Part shown: positions 42,002-53,640 of the stretch, one piece after another | Layout of the letters: each line of letters begins with the position of its first letter | Numbering within the stretch: the stretch's first letter is position 1 | Assembly: GCF_000350225.1 (NCBI RefSeq) | Contig: NW_005179054.1 | Location: forward strand, 24,487-88,486 | Length of the DNA: 64,000 bases | Direction of reading: 5' to 3' | Origin: Chondrus crispus | Taxonomy: Eukaryota > Rhodophyta > Florideophyceae > Gigartinales > Gigartinaceae | The notes under the pieces: generated by a model | Told to the model about the DNA's origin: nothing | The model's database searches: none | What the model saw: the letters and a program-made list of their open reading frames with translations, nothing else | Position numbers and translations under genes: made by a program

Positions 42002-43802
42002 TACCGCTGTAGTCGTCCAGTATTGCAAGTGTGTAGGAGTTCCCAGCGACACTTGGAGTCACAGGACCTGAAATGTCAGTGTGAATCAAATCCAGTGGCG
42101 GTTTTGTGATGAATACACTTTTAGATAAAGGAGCACGATGAGATTTCCCTTTTAAGCAAGGGGCGCAATCGAGTTGCTGAAGGATGGACTTTTCAAAGAA
42201 CGGAACAGATTCGACTGCATGAGAAAGCTTGATGTAGCGGTTAATGCCAAGGTGGCCAGTCTTCCCATGCCACTCTACGTCAACAAGAATTCTCTTGTTG
42301 ACGTTCATGGCGGCTGTTGTCAAAGATATGTTTGATTTTGAATTGTTCATATCGAGAGTGTACAATCCATTCTTCTTCTGAGTTTCCCACAAAATCGTCC
42401 AAGTTCCTTTCTCCATTAGGAAAAATGCGTTGTGCGGACGGATGTCGTCGGTAAACGCAACAATGAAGTTAGAACTTAAGAGCCCGACTGAGAGAATGTT
42501 GGAAGAGAAGTGAGGGGCATGGTAAGCTTCGATCACTATGCCACCGCCAAGAGGGATTGACACTTCTCCTTGGCCAACTAGTCTTGACACACCAGATGCA
42601 GCCATTACATCTTGTGAAATACGTGAGTATTTGATGAACGATTTTCGAGAATTGAAGAAATGATGCGTAGCACCGGAGTCAATGTGCGCACAGGACCTCT
42701 TCGTGGTAGATACTTCAGCAATTTGGCTTCGGAAGTCGAAGTCGTTGTTTTGTAGTTGCACCATGAATCCTCTTGGGACTTCGTCGTCCGCTTGAGCGAA
42801 GCGGGTAGAGGGGCGAGGACCTCCTTGGCTTCGGCGGTTGTTGCTAGCTCCCCAACCGCGAGTAGGAGGGTCACTACTGTTGTGGATGGTACCACGAGGA
42901 GGAAGAGCGTCCGGAAGTTGTGTGCCGAAGTGCACATTTCGATTGGGACGGGACGAAAGACGTCCTTGAGGCGCTTGTCCACTTCCTGCTCCCTCGTCCC
43001 TTAGTCGGTCCCAACAGTCATTGTAAAAGTGACCCGGACGTTTGCGGTAGTTACAAGTGCGTTTGTCGACTCGCCCTCCGAAAGTTCCTCTTTATCCAAC
43101 ACGTCTACCCCTGGAACTTCTTCCTCGACCTCTACCTCTTGAACCACGACCGCCTCTTTGCGCGAAGTTGGCCTTAGGCTGAGAAGAGTTATTGTCACTC
43201 GGCTGCTGCATGTTGTGAGGATTACCTCGACGTGCAATCTCGGTTTGCACAGCATTGAAAATTTTGTCGAAGTTGAGGTCCTGTAGACTAGAGACCATGG
43301 CGAGAGGCGCAAACGAGGAAGGCAAAGAGCGGATTAACTTGGAAGTTTTCTCCGACTCAGAGAGCTCAGCATAATACCTAGCTAGCTCCCCAATGGTTGT
43401 TAAAAACGAAGCGACATGCTTGTCCCAGTTACCATTGTCTTTGAAGATTAAGGTGTCCAACTTTTGTTTGATGTTTTGCACCGCTTGAGCGTTTGACATG
43501 GTGAAGATACGCTGAAGCTCTTTCCACAGATCGGAGGCCGTCTTTTCATCGTCGTCCACAAACAAGCGTGTTTGGGACGCGACGGCGTCTCCAAGGCAAA
43601 GAATGATATTGCCTTTTGCACGCGCAGCTCGCATCATCCAGTCCTCGATTGCATCACTCGAAGATGAACCACGGCCGGTGGGCTTCGGTTTCAGTCCAAC
43701 TAGAAGTGAATCGTTGCGCTGAAGATAAGCCGTCATCTTCCTGCGCCATTGGATGAAGTCAGACGGGACTTTGAGTTTTAGAACTTTGCTCAGGTTCACC
43801 AT
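42002..43802 (-). pseudogene. Ty1/copia element F, Gag to integrase N-terminus
   Basis: From ATG 43802 the frame encodes a UBN2-type copia Gag (DFIQWRRKMTAYLQRND, LWKELQRIFTM, KLDTLIFKDNGNWDKHV, LIRSLPSSF) and an RG-rich tail. After one TAA (43092-43094) the same frame holds a zinc knuckle whose second Cys is Arg (CNYRKRPGHFYNDC). It then encodes a protease (IDSGATHHFFNS) and the GAG-pre-integrase module (WHGKTGHLGINRYIKL, CAPCLKGKSHR). Only the first strand of the integrase core remains (LDLIHTDISGP .. LAILDDYSG). The remaining integrase, RT and RNase H are absent. The truncation abuts the element E region. Confidence 0.85.
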
Positions 43803-45529
43803 TACTTGACATGACGGAGAGTTGATCGAAAGTTGTGCAGAAGTGCGAACCGTAGTGAGTGTATTGAGGGGTGCGAAGATCAAACTTGAGAGAAAATCAG
43901 CACCACGAAAAACACAACGATCACGCACACAAGCCGAATATTGTTGACCAAAGTTGTCAACAATTACTGTGCAGTGGTGCAAGAGGGCAAAATGATCTCC
44001 ATTATTGACGGACGAAGTTCGCAGTGATTATCAATGTCGACAACCTTTGCCAGTGTTGGCAAAAGTTAAAGGAAGTCTCCGAAGCCCAAATAAAACAACT
44101 GAAAGTTGTAAAATGGGAACCCCAATCGACACCGAAGTAAAGTCTCTTAGACAATAGGTCGAGAAAACCCGAATAGAGACCAAATAAAACACAGCAATCA
44201 CACACAACGTCAAACCCCAACAAGTAACCCCACCACCGACAAACACTTGACTGGACTTGACTAGACTTGACTAGATTTACAAACTTGATTTACTTGAGCT
44301 TGAGACGTACTTGAGAATGTAGGACGAACGAAAGTAGGGAAGAGCAGTGCGGTGCAGTAAGATGCAGCGCGAGAAAGTAGAGCGGAAGAAGCGAAAAAGG
44401 CTGTCGAGGAGTAGTAGACCGACACCATGAGTTGACTCAGAGAACTGAGATGCGCCACCCGATCCCGGGGCCGCGGGCGCACTGTAGGTTCGAGGGTGGC
44501 GCAGTAGTCTACTGTGGCGTTCGTAGGCGTGGTTGAGAAGTGTTGGTGGATGCGCAGATAGGATGAGTGGAGTAAAGGAGGAAGGAGGGAAGCGCGGGTC
44601 GGTGGTGGTCTGAAGGGCGCAGTGAGATCGTTCCTCACCGCGATGCTACCATGAACGAGGTGAGCAATAAACGTGATCGAGAGTTGGTTCCTTTCCTGTG
44701 TGAGGGGGCGAGCTGCCCCCGGTCACACAACTTTATGTCATCCAGTCCGAGACTGGTGGGCGCGATACCGCGCCTCCGTCGAGTGTAGATTACTAATTAA
44801 TAGTTAAATCTACGATGGTGCGCATACAAAATTCTCCCTTTTGGTCCGACTACATTCGTCGCCCAATACCAGCCGTCCAAGTATGGACGGCGGCGGTCCG
44901 GAGCGTTCTTATTGGACGAAATGGCTTTCGCCACCTCATGGCCAATGGCCCTATGATATGCCTATCTTGGCAAACACTCTGCCAAAACACGCGTTTTCGT
45001 GACTTTATGTAAAGTAAAAGCAAAAAAGGTTGTCGGTAAACAGAACTTTTTTTGCCTCGCCTCTGTTCGCATCGCATACACACACGTGTACACGTGCATA
45101 GTTTTTCTAGAAAGGCACTGTGCCGTATTTTTTTTTGTGCCAGCGCCACATCGCAATTGCGTGAAGGCCGGTGAGGCGTTAGAACCATGGGAAATGTGCA
45201 GTCGGAACAGACGGTGTGTAACTCCCGAGATATCAAACATTTGACCTGCTTCGTCATCCAGCTCCTTCTCCCTGCACTTTCTCAGTCTCTACAGTTTACG
45301 TCGCTGCGTTTGTGCTGCGGGAAATTGCCAGCCGATGGAGACTGACGCGCTGAAGGCTTGAACACCCTAGCAGGCCACCAACTATCGAACTGAGTGGTCT
45401 GAACGCCCTTGACCTTTCAGGTTTGCACGATCCCTTCTCACTTTCTGCTGCAAAAAGTCAGAGAGGCAAGAGTTTTGATCAGCCCGGCATTGTCTGTCAC
45501 GCAGAGTCTCCGCATACACCCTGCTCGAC
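43803..45529. other. Copia leader/LTR region and intergenic sequence
   Basis: No gene is supported. The part up to about 44650 probably contains the leader and 5' LTR of element F, but no terminal repeat pair is available to define it. It includes a short hairpin (TTGTTGAC/GTCAACAA, 43941-43963) and short GACTTGACTA repeats near 44252-44275. The remainder is the upstream region of the XPB gene. Confidence 0.4.
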
Positions 45530-48118
45530 ATGGATGGGCGATCAAACCCGAGGCGAGCAGCGTCTACTGGCATAAGCTTTCGCAGCACGGAAGGCGAGGA
45601 GCCGATAGATGTCGATGCGTACAACCCAAACGTAGACGTTGATGTAGAGGCACGCCACCGGCGAGAGCGCAAGAGGAGACGCAAGGAGGACAAGCGTGAG
45701 AACAGGGAGCGCCGAAGGCGACGAAAGAAACGTCGTCGCGAAGGCGACTCTGACTCCGGCGATTCTGAGTATAGACCGGATAAGGAGAAGCGCCCTAAAG
45801 AAGACGTCAGAGACGAGGACGACATGGTGCCAATTCCGCGTGCCGCGAGGGAGGCCACGTTCAACCTTGACGTTGAGGAAGCGGATGACGATGACGCAGA
45901 GATTAGGGACTTTAGTCAACTACCGCTGCGACCGGATCATCAGTCCCGCCCAGTATATGTATCGGGAGATATGCGTATCTTCTTGGAGACTTTCTCCCCG
46001 ATTTATAAGCAGGCGTACGATTTTCTTGTGGCTATTGCAGAACCAGTGTCGCGCCCCGAGCAGCTTCACGAATATCGGCTTACGCCGTATGCGCTTTATG
46101 CGGCGGTAAGCGTTGGTTTAGATAGCGAAAGCATTATTCGTGCGTTGGGGAAGCTTTGCAAGACGGCGTTGCCAAAGGAAGTTCCGAAATTTATTCGAGA
46201 TTGCACAAAAACATATGGGAAGACTAAGCTGGTACTGAAGAAGGGAAAGTACCTCGTGCAGACATTAGATGAGAAGGTACTGCGGATTTTTGCTGCGGAT
46301 CCAGAAATTTCTTCATCTCGAATGCCGGAGAGCGCGATCGGTGCCGAAAGCAAAGAGGTAGAAACGGAAGAGCAAGGCATTGTTATCGCTGGTCGTGAAG
46401 AAGCGGTGAGCGATGCAGCTACTCTAGCTGCACTTGCGAAGGCCCTAGATGATGAAGATGACGAAGATGAAGAAGATTACTTGGTTGGTAGCGCCAAGAA
46501 GAAGGCATTTGAATTTGAGGTGCGTCCTGAGATGGTGGAACACGTCAAGCGTCGTGCGATTGAACTGGACTATCCACTTATGGAAGAATACGATTTCAGG
46601 AATGATTCGACGAATCGGAGCATAGATCTTGACTTGAAACCAATCGCGAAGATTCGCCCCTACCAAGAGAAGAGCCTAGAGAAAATGTTTGGAAACGGCA
46701 GAGCACGATCGGGTGTAATTGTGTTGCCTTGCGGGGCTGGAAAAAGTCTTGTTGGTGTAACGGCGGCATGCACGATCAAAAAGCCTGTCTTGTGCTTATG
46801 CACCAGTTCTGTGTCTGTGGAACAATGGCGATACCAGTTTGCGACGTGGAGCACGATGCCGCGGGACCATGTTGGGCGTTTCGTGGCGTCGGGCGGCGGT
46901 CCAAAAGATAAGAGCTTCTACGGCGGCGTGACAGTAACAACATATTCGATGATTTCACATAGCGGGCGGCGAGCAGCGGAGTCTGAAAGAATGCTGAATG
47001 AATTGAAATCGAAGGAATGGGGCCTTTTGCTCCTTGATGAGGTGCATGTGGTGCCAGCAAACGTATTTCGTCGGGTCATTGGTGTTATCAAAGCGCATTG
47101 TAAGTTAGGACTGACGGCAACGCTGCTTCGTGAAGATGAGAAGATCGGAGATATCAACTTCCTCATTGGACCGAAGCTATACGAGGCAAACTGGCTCGAC
47201 CTGCAACGAGAAAACTACCTTGCGACTGTTCAATGCGCGGAGGTATGGTGTCCGATGACGAAGGAGTTTTATCGTGAGTATCTGTCATCGACGCCAGCAA
47301 GAAGAAAGCTTCTTTATGCAATGAACCCGAACAAGTTCCGTATGTGTCAATTCCTCGTCAAGTTTCATGAAGATCGAGGGGACAAAGTGATCATTTTTGC
47401 AGATAACGTGTATGCGCTCCAAATGTACGCCAGAAGACTTTGTAGGCCATACATATACGGACCAACGACACAGACTGAGAGACTACGAATCCTTGCCAAC
47501 TTTCAGCACAACCCCGAGCTAGGGACGATTCTATTGTCGAAAGTTGGTGATACATCTATCGATATCCCGGAGGCGAACGTCCTGATTCAAGTGAGCTCAC
47601 ATTATGGGTCTCGCCGACAGGAGGCGCAGCGTCTCGGACGTATCCTACGACCGAAACCGCGTGCCGGGCAAAACTTCAACGCATTTTTCTACTCGCTCGT
47701 GTCAACGGATACTCAGGAGATGTTCTACTCTTCCAAACGGCAACAATTCTTGATTGACCAAGGTTATGCGTTCAAGGTGATCACACATCTTGAAGGGATG
47801 GACAAGGCCAAGCTGGATTTCGAGACTAAGGAAGAACAACTGGACTTGCTTGCAGCGGTGCTATCGGCGAATGAGGCTGATGCGACGGAACACCTAGACG
47901 TGGATGATGAAGAGCGGGCGTTGGCAGGTAACGGGCCGGGTGGCGGTCTTGGACGGATGGACGTAATGAGGAGGAGACCGTCGTCGTTGTCATCGTTGAC
48001 AGGGGCTAGGGGGATGAGATATGCCGAGTATGAACGTGACCGGCCTAAGTCGATGCCGCTTCCGAAGAGTCAGCAGGTGTTGCGACATGCGTTGTTCAGG
48101 AAGAGGGCTAGGAAGTAG
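45530..48118 (+). CDS. XPB: TFIIH helicase subunit XPB/Ssl2
   Basis: 862-aa single-exon gene. XPB is the 3'-5' DNA translocase of TFIIH, opening promoters for RNA polymerase II and acting in nucleotide excision repair. Residues 1-110 are a highly charged Arg/Glu-rich extension (RRRRRKKRRREGDSDSGD). The conserved N-terminal domain spans about 135-290, followed by an acidic linker (ALDDEDDEDEEDY). Helicase motifs: Walker A LPCGAGKSLVG (about 398-408), LLLDEVHVVPA (about 499), LGLTATLLRED including the XPB-specific RED motif (about 525-536), TILLSKVGDTSIDIPEAN, and QEAQRLGRILRPK (about 696-708). The C-terminal extension LEGMDKAKLDFETKEEQ is also XPB-like. Start at ATG 45530. No damage is seen, in contrast to the adjacent elements. 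Confidence 0.97.
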   Translation: MDGRSNPRRAASTGISFRSTEGEEPIDVDAYNPNVDVDVEARHRRERKRRRKEDKRENRERRRRRKKRRREGDSDSGDSEYRPDKEKRPKEDVRDEDDMVPIPRAAREATFNLDVEEADDDDAEIRDFSQLPLRPDHQSRPVYVSGDMRIFLETFSPIYKQAYDFLVAIAEPVSRPEQLHEYRLTPYALYAAVSVGLDSESIIRALGKLCKTALPKEVPKFIRDCTKTYGKTKLVLKKGKYLVQTLDEKVLRIFAADPEISSSRMPESAIGAESKEVETEEQGIVIAGREEAVSDAATLAALAKALDDEDDEDEEDYLVGSAKKKAFEFEVRPEMVEHVKRRAIELDYPLMEEYDFRNDSTNRSIDLDLKPIAKIRPYQEKSLEKMFGNGRARSGVIVLPCGAGKSLVGVTAACTIKKPVLCLCTSSVSVEQWRYQFATWSTMPRDHVGRFVASGGGPKDKSFYGGVTVTTYSMISHSGRRAAESERMLNELKSKEWGLLLLDEVHVVPANVFRRVIGVIKAHCKLGLTATLLREDEKIGDINFLIGPKLYEANWLDLQRENYLATVQCAEVWCPMTKEFYREYLSSTPARRKLLYAMNPNKFRMCQFLVKFHEDRGDKVIIFADNVYALQMYARRLCRPYIYGPTTQTERLRILANFQHNPELGTILLSKVGDTSIDIPEANVLIQVSSHYGSRRQEAQRLGRILRPKPRAGQNFNAFFYSLVSTDTQEMFYSSKRQQFLIDQGYAFKVITHLEGMDKAKLDFETKEEQLDLLAAVLSANEADATEHLDVDDEERALAGNGPGGGLGRMDVMRRRPSSLSSLTGARGMRYAEYERDRPKSMPLPKSQQVLRHALFRKRARK

Positions 48119-48530
48119 ATAATGGAGGGAGGATTCATAGGAATCCTGACTCAATTGACAGGGGCATAGGTGCTGTAAGGCGGCCTTCGCGTAGCAACTA
48201 GACTACAACGGCTATTATTCTAGTTACCTGCTCCTCCTGCAGGGTGAACCGGGAGGGATTCGGATTCACAAGTAGCACTAAGAGCATCTCTACCGCGGGT
48301 CTATTCTCTATTCTAATGACAAATTTTCAGCCGCAAAGAAAAAACCATACTCTATTGCACGTTTTCTAATCTATTCGAAAAAATTTCCCAATAGATTAGA
48401 GCACGATCTGGGTCTATTCGACCCCTCATTAAACCCAAATCGCGCTCTAATATATCGAATAGAGGTGACAGGACGGCCCCCCGGATTGGCTAGTGGGGTA
48501 GCTGCGCTTGGCAGATGTGGGTGCCCCGCA

Positions 48531-48587
48531 AATTGCACTTCAATGCAAACCGCTAGCGCTGCTGGCGGTTTGCATTGAAGTGCAATT
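48531..48587. repeat. Perfect 23-bp inverted repeat (hairpin)
   Basis: Arms 48531-48553 (AATTGCACTTCAATGCAAAC..) and 48565-48587 are exact reverse complements, separated by an 11-base spacer. Confidence 0.95.
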
Positions 48588-48857
48588 GCAGCTGTTACAT
48601 CGCATCGTCGCGCAACGTACTTTCCGCTCTCCCGTGCACTCACTCTACTCTGCCAGCTATGGGGCGCGGAAAGAACTGAGATGCCGAGAAGAATTGCGTT
48701 CTCGCCCTTGCATGGATCGCAGCGTCGAAGATCCGATCTCCGCACCGACCAGGCAGGAAAAATCTTCCAAGACACTATCCGCCGCCGCTTTATCGAGAAA
48801 GATCCCGGGCAGCACCCAGTTCCGGCTTCCCGCAGGGCTGCGAAGTTGCCATTGTAA

Positions 48858-49587
48858 GAGCATCCCCACCGCGTCGATTCTATTGCCGGATAGAAATACA
48901 ACGTGTACGCTGACCATTCGCCGGTTGCCCGAATTGAATTTTGTGCCTATTCGTCAATCTATTCGTGTGGAATCTATTCGCGTCAACCCCAACGCATATG
49001 TTGCAAATCTATCGCTATATGCCCGCGCAGACAACGGCGAGACGTCACACATCGTCTGCGAAGAGGCGATCGTTCATCGAGACGCCCACCCCTCGCCGTG
49101 AATCCCGCGCGGCTGCATGTCTCTCTTCCGCAGCCTGTGCCCTCTTTCCCTCTTCGTCGCGCGCCCTCTCTCGGGTATTGTCCAACTACGCGCTCTCACG
49201 AGTTATCATCGCCAATGGACCGGAGAACAGTCCTCGGAAGCGTCCTTCAGTACAGTATATGGACGACAGCGATGGCGATGATGAAAGCATCGTCGCGAGC
49301 ATGCACAGGTCACGCGCCACCGGAATGCATGCTGCAGCGACGAAGCAGCGGAGGTTCTCGGGTGAGAAGGATGCACAATTGGCCAGAATTCGGCTGACAC
49401 GCCTGGCACGTGGCATTCTATCGCGGAATCTATTCACCGGATAGAACGTTTTTAGAATCTATCGGCGCTCGGATAGATCCCAAAATTGTTCTATTCGATT
49501 TCGGAAAGCGATAGAATTGCGCGGTGGGGTTGAAAATTGTGAGCGGAAATTCTATTGATCAAATAGATGTGCCCGGTGGGGTTGCTC
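48858..49587. mobile_element. PIF/Harbinger-like non-autonomous element, inner copy
   Basis: Bounded by TAA at 48855-48857 and 49588-49590. Ends: GAGCATCCCCACCG at the left and GAGCAACCCCACCG as the reverse complement of the right end (13 of 14 match). 730 bp. It contains a 168-codon plus-strand ORF (48941-49444) that includes YMDDSDGDDESIVASM and resembles no transposase I recognise. Confidence 0.65.
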
Positions 49588-50082
49588 TAAAGCGTTGAAC
49601 GGGATGAGTGCAGCGGTACTGACCGGATGTGGGCTCCGCGGTAGAGTTGCGCTGCGATTCTACAGTATTCTGGTAAATCTATTGAGAATTAGAGCAATAG
49701 AAGTACCCAATAAAAATTAAGCACTTGGCCGGAAATTTTTGATTAGAGAATCGAATACCGTCACCGGGTAGAGATCCTCTAAATCTCTATTTACTCAATT
49801 GTCGTCACTGCAGAATCATTTTTGTTCTGCGATGTACTATTGGTTGATTAGTTTCTCTTCGCAAGTCCATTGGGCTAGCAGCCAACCGAAAAATCTGACC
49901 ATCCCATTGGATCACATCAAAACCATCTCGTACAAGTCCAAACACCGCAGCCAACCCTATCAGACGAATCTAAAACCAGTCCTTTTTAATAGTCGAGGTT
50001 AGCCCTTCCAGCCTAGGTACTAACCTACATCGCCATTGACCCACCCATTCTTTTCCAACTCGCAGCTCAAATTCCCACTACC

Positions 50083-51339
50083 ATGTCTTTCTCCAAGCTC
50101 TGTATCGACGCTCTCGATCTCGCTGGCAAGCGCGTCTTCATCCGTGTCGACTTCAACGTCCCCTTCGACAAGGAGACCGGCAAGACCATCACCAACACCC
50201 AGCGTATCGACGCCGCCCTCCCCACCATCAAATACGCTCTGGAAAAGGGCGCCAAGTCCGTCGTCCTCGCTTCGCATCTCGGACGCCCGTCCGGCCGTGT
50301 TAACCCCAAGTTCTCGCTCAAGCCCGTGGCAGACGTCGTCTCGGAGAAGATCGGCAAGACGGTCACCTTCCTCGAAGATGCCGTCGGCTCCGCTACTGAG
50401 GAGGCTTGCAAGGACCCCGAGACCGGATCCGTCTTCTTGCTCGAGAATTTGCGCTTCCACATCGAGGAGGAGGGCAAGGGCGTTGATGCTGATGGCAACA
50501 AGATCAAGGCTGATGCTGCTAAGGTGACGGAGTTTCGGAAGAGTCTCAGCACTTTGGCTGATGTTTACGTTAACGACGCCTTTGGCACTGCTCACCGCGC
50601 TCACTCGTCCATGGTCGGCGTGGATCTCCCACAAAAGGCCTCTGGCTTTCTCATGAAGAAGGAGCTTGAGTATTTTGGAAAGGCCCTGCAGGAACCCCAA
50701 CGCCCGTTTCTTAGCATTTTAGGAGGATCCAAGGTGTCCGATAAGATCCAACTCATTGAGAACTTACTTGATAAGGTCGATGAGATGATCATTGGAGGAG
50801 GTATGGCATTCACATTCAAGAAAGCCGTCGAGGGAATGGCCATTGGACAGTCGCTTTTCGACGAAGCCGGTGCAAAGATCGCGCAGGAAATTGTGGACAA
50901 AGCTAAGGCGAAGAATGTCAAGCTTCATTTCCCCGTCGACTTCACGATTGCTGACAAGTTTGCCCCAGTGGCTAACACAAGAGTTGCGACGGACTCAGAG
51001 GGCATTCCGGATGAATGGATGGGTCTCGATGCAGGTCCGAAGAGCCAAGAGGCAATGCGCGAGGTCGTGTTGCGGGCGAAGACAGTCGTGTGGAACGGTC
51101 CTGTCGGCGTGTTTGAGTTTGAAGCGTTTGCAAAAGGAACAAAGGCCGTGGTCGATGCTGTCGTGGAAGCTACTTCATCTGGAGCTGTGACGATCATTGG
51201 TGGAGGTGACACGGCCACTGCAGTAAAAGAGATGGGTGCAGCGGATTCTGTGTCTCACGTTTCCACGGGCGGTGGTGCGAGCCTCGAACTGCTCGAAGGA
51301 AAGACTCTACCCGGCGTGGCCGCATTGACAGACGCATGA
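50083..51339 (+). CDS. PGK: Phosphoglycerate kinase, cytosolic type
   Basis: 418-aa single-exon enzyme interconverting 1,3-bisphosphoglycerate plus ADP and 3-phosphoglycerate plus ATP in glycolysis/gluconeogenesis. All hallmarks are present in order: [15 protein letters not shown] (about 18-32), [73 protein letters not shown] (about 335-348), [13 protein letters not shown] (about 371-383) and [14 protein letters not shown] near the C-terminus. The protein starts [18 protein letters not shown], without a targeting extension, so it is predicted to be cytosolic. An upstream pyrimidine-rich segment (about 50020-50080) precedes the ATG. Confidence 0.98.
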   Translation: MSFSKLCIDALDLAGKRVFIRVDFNVPFDKETGKTITNTQRIDAALPTIKYALEKGAKSVVLASHLGRPSGRVNPKFSLKPVADVVSEKIGKTVTFLEDAVGSATEEACKDPETGSVFLLENLRFHIEEEGKGVDADGNKIKADAAKVTEFRKSLSTLADVYVNDAFGTAHRAHSSMVGVDLPQKASGFLMKKELEYFGKALQEPQRPFLSILGGSKVSDKIQLIENLLDKVDEMIIGGGMAFTFKKAVEGMAIGQSLFDEAGAKIAQEIVDKAKAKNVKLHFPVDFTIADKFAPVANTRVATDSEGIPDEWMGLDAGPKSQEAMREVVLRAKTVVWNGPVGVFEFEAFAKGTKAVVDAVVEATSSGAVTIIGGGDTATAVKEMGAADSVSHVSTGGGASLELLEGKTLPGVAALTDA

Positions 51340-51342
51340 AAC

Positions 51343-52083
51343 TGTCGTCGCACCGCAAAAGTGCAATGTTTTCCTCGAGAGTTGTTGTAAACTTGTACTG
51401 TAAGACGATTTCTACAGGTGTTCTGTTACAAAGTTAGTGTTTTCATTGGTCTGGAGTCTGTAGCCCAAGGCGATAGCTACACCATTCGAGCAAAGCGCTA
51501 CTTGCTATACCAAGAAAGATATAGACAGAGCAAGTTCTGTTGAAGCTACGGTATGATTCCATTGTTTTGCTTGATCAGGTCTTGTAGCAGTGACGAGGAT
51601 CCGTTGCGATGCGTGGCAAAGCCTTTCCGGGATAATAAAGCAGCATTTTCTGTAGCCTATCTAACCAAATGGTTCACAGTTGCTGAGGACAGATCAACAG
51701 AAGCTCTCCCATGCACAGATGCCATGGGCGAAATTGTATGCGTTCCGCCTTTGGACATGGACCAAACGCGATCAATACCCGGAAGTGGTGCTCTAGCGAT
51801 TTGATTATCATCATACGGTACTGTACAGTACGCACGGGTGATACGTAGCCGAATTCAAGATGACAACGAATTCGATATCTCACGAGACTGCGCCATGTCC
51901 TCGATCTAGCCGTGCTCGTAGCCGTCAATACAGGATCGAAACACGGTGAGTGAATACACCAGATGCATCTCTAGCTGGATGATGTTCTCTCCATTTGTAC
52001 CATGCACATACGAAGCACAGACGGTTCATCTCGACATGGAAGGCGAACAGTGCAAAGACTGATGGAGCCGTGCTGCATATGAC
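51343..52083. other. PGK 3' flank, no gene seen
   Basis: Only short ORFs without protein-like features. A GTACTGTACAGTAC palindrome lies near 51818. Confidence 0.5.
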
Positions 52084-53131
52084 CTAAATTCGTCGAATAC
52101 CCGATCTGTCTCCCTGCATGAGTTGGGAACATACGCCGTTGCCGACTAGTGGCATAGTGACAAGGGTGTCAGAAACGGAAGACGGGTCCCTCTCCTGCAT
52201 GAGCCTGCTGAGCGGGGCGAGGGTGAGATCAGAAAGTTCCTCAAGAAAGAGAATGACGCCTTCACTGGCGAGCCCCGAATGGTCGGCAGCAGTATCGAAC
52301 GAGGAAAGATAGTCACAAGCGCGGAATATAGTTTCATGTCCGAGCCTATCCCATGCACGACCGTACATGCCATACTGCTGAAGTAAAGCTGCTACGGCCT
52401 CGTGAATAGGTCTTGAAAAGCGAGTGTCGTGGTCAGCAGAGGCAGAGTTAGAGGCGGGCTGATCGAAAGCCGTATACCAGGCGCGCGGGCCTCGCGGAGA
52501 GGGGGAGGACGGATGGTAGTATTTGGAAAGAGCGCGGCGCTTGAGGGGAGGAAGCTTGAGAAAGCCGGGGTCTGTGTGGGCGGAGAAGGGGGAGTGAGGC
52601 TTGATGGCGCAGTGGGGCCGTGCTGGTTGCAGGGCATCTGCAGTGGGTGCCACTTGGGGGAGGTAGATGGGTAAGGTACGGCGGGGCTGGATTTCACCCC
52701 GGTCGCACATGTGGCGGAACCAGGCGAGGAAGAAGCGATCGAAGTCGCGGCGGATGCGCGGTGGACGCATGTTTGTTATTCTGGCCCCTGTGAAAGTGAA
52801 GGCGGAATGGCACTGGGGTCAGTGAATGGTCGTAAAAAGTGGGGGGTGGGATGGGGTTGGGCTAGGGAATGTGCGTACGGTAAATGGAGATGTATGCCTT
52901 GAGTCTGGGGATGGGGCACTCCTTAATGTCATGGTCAGTGAGCTGTTCAATCGGAACGAGGGCAAACTTTCGGAAAGCGTCTAGCTCTGCACCGGCTAGC
53001 AGTCTGGTGGGGGTGTAGTGGACGGGGAGGGGCGGGGCGGGCTGATTCGCGGAGGGGACTGTGCGTTGTCGCGCAGCGATGGGGACTGCAGCAGCGGACG
53101 GGACGACGTGGGTGGAGAGCGGCATGGCCAA
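52084..53131 (-). CDS. Unknown two-exon protein
   Basis: Exon 1 is 53131-52879 and exon 2 is 52787-52084, separated by a 91-nt intron (52878-52788: GTACGC..TTTCACAG). The spliced length (957 nt) is a multiple of three and the join keeps the frame (..YISIYRARITNMRPPRIRRDF), giving 318 aa. The N-terminus is Ala/Pro-rich. A helical central segment (LDAFRKFALVPIEQLTDHDIKE) is followed by a basic block (RPPRIRRDFDRFFLAWFRHM) and a Pro-rich linker. The C-terminal helical region is IHEAVAALLQQYGMYGRAWDR .. GVILFLEELSDLTLAPLSRLM. I do not recognise the family. The start lies 38 bases from an assembly gap, so the N-terminus could extend further. Confidence 0.6.
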
Positions 53132-53138
53132 GAAGGAG

Positions 53139-53168
53139 GGAGTGGGGGAGGGAGTGGGGGAGGGAGTG
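53139..53168. repeat. 12-bp tandem repeat at the gap edge
   Basis: GGAGTGGGGGAG repeated two and a half times, running into the assembly gap. Confidence 0.8.
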
Positions 53169-53268
53169 NNNNNNNNNNNNNNNNNNNNNNNNNNNNNNNN
53201 NNNNNNNNNNNNNNNNNNNNNNNNNNNNNNNNNNNNNNNNNNNNNNNNNNNNNNNNNNNNNNNNNNNN
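53169..53268. other. Assembly gap (100 N)
   Basis: Exactly 100 undetermined bases between G-rich simple sequence, probably of arbitrary declared length. Confidence 0.98.
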
Positions 53269-53640
53269 AGGGCGGGGGGAGACAGAAGCAGACGACAAGC
53301 GAAAAGACGCGGTTCGCTTTGGTTGGGCGTTGATTTTGGCGTTGAAAGGGGGGGAGGATGACCCCAAGGGAGAGGAGACAGGGCCGACAGGGTCGCGCAC
53401 GGTGCAGAAGGACCGCCTCACCCTACAGTATGTCAGAGCCTCATGTCCATCACCGCCTGTAGGTAGGCGCCTGAGTAGGAGCCACGCCCGCCAATTTCTT
53501 CTATTTTTCAATCTCCCCATATCACGTACCCGCCTGCCTCCCGCCCCCTCCCGCAGATCGCTTATGCCAACCTCTCTATCACTTCCCGCTCCTTCGCCCT
53601 CCACTCCTCTCAACTCTCTGCCCTTCTCCTCGCTCGTCTG

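Larger units (their letters stand above)
48282..49779. mobile_element. PIF/Harbinger-like non-autonomous DNA element, outer copy
   Basis: Bounded by TAA at 48279-48281 and 49780-49782. Ends: GAGCATCTCTACC at the left, and GAGGATCTCTACC as the reverse complement of the right end (12 of 13 match). The 3-bp TWA duplication and the GAGCATCTC-type termini fit PIF/Harbinger. No transposase ORF was recognised. It contains the inner element and a 23-bp perfect hairpin. Another partial TIR-like block (CCGCGGTAGAG) occurs near 49637. Confidence 0.55.
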
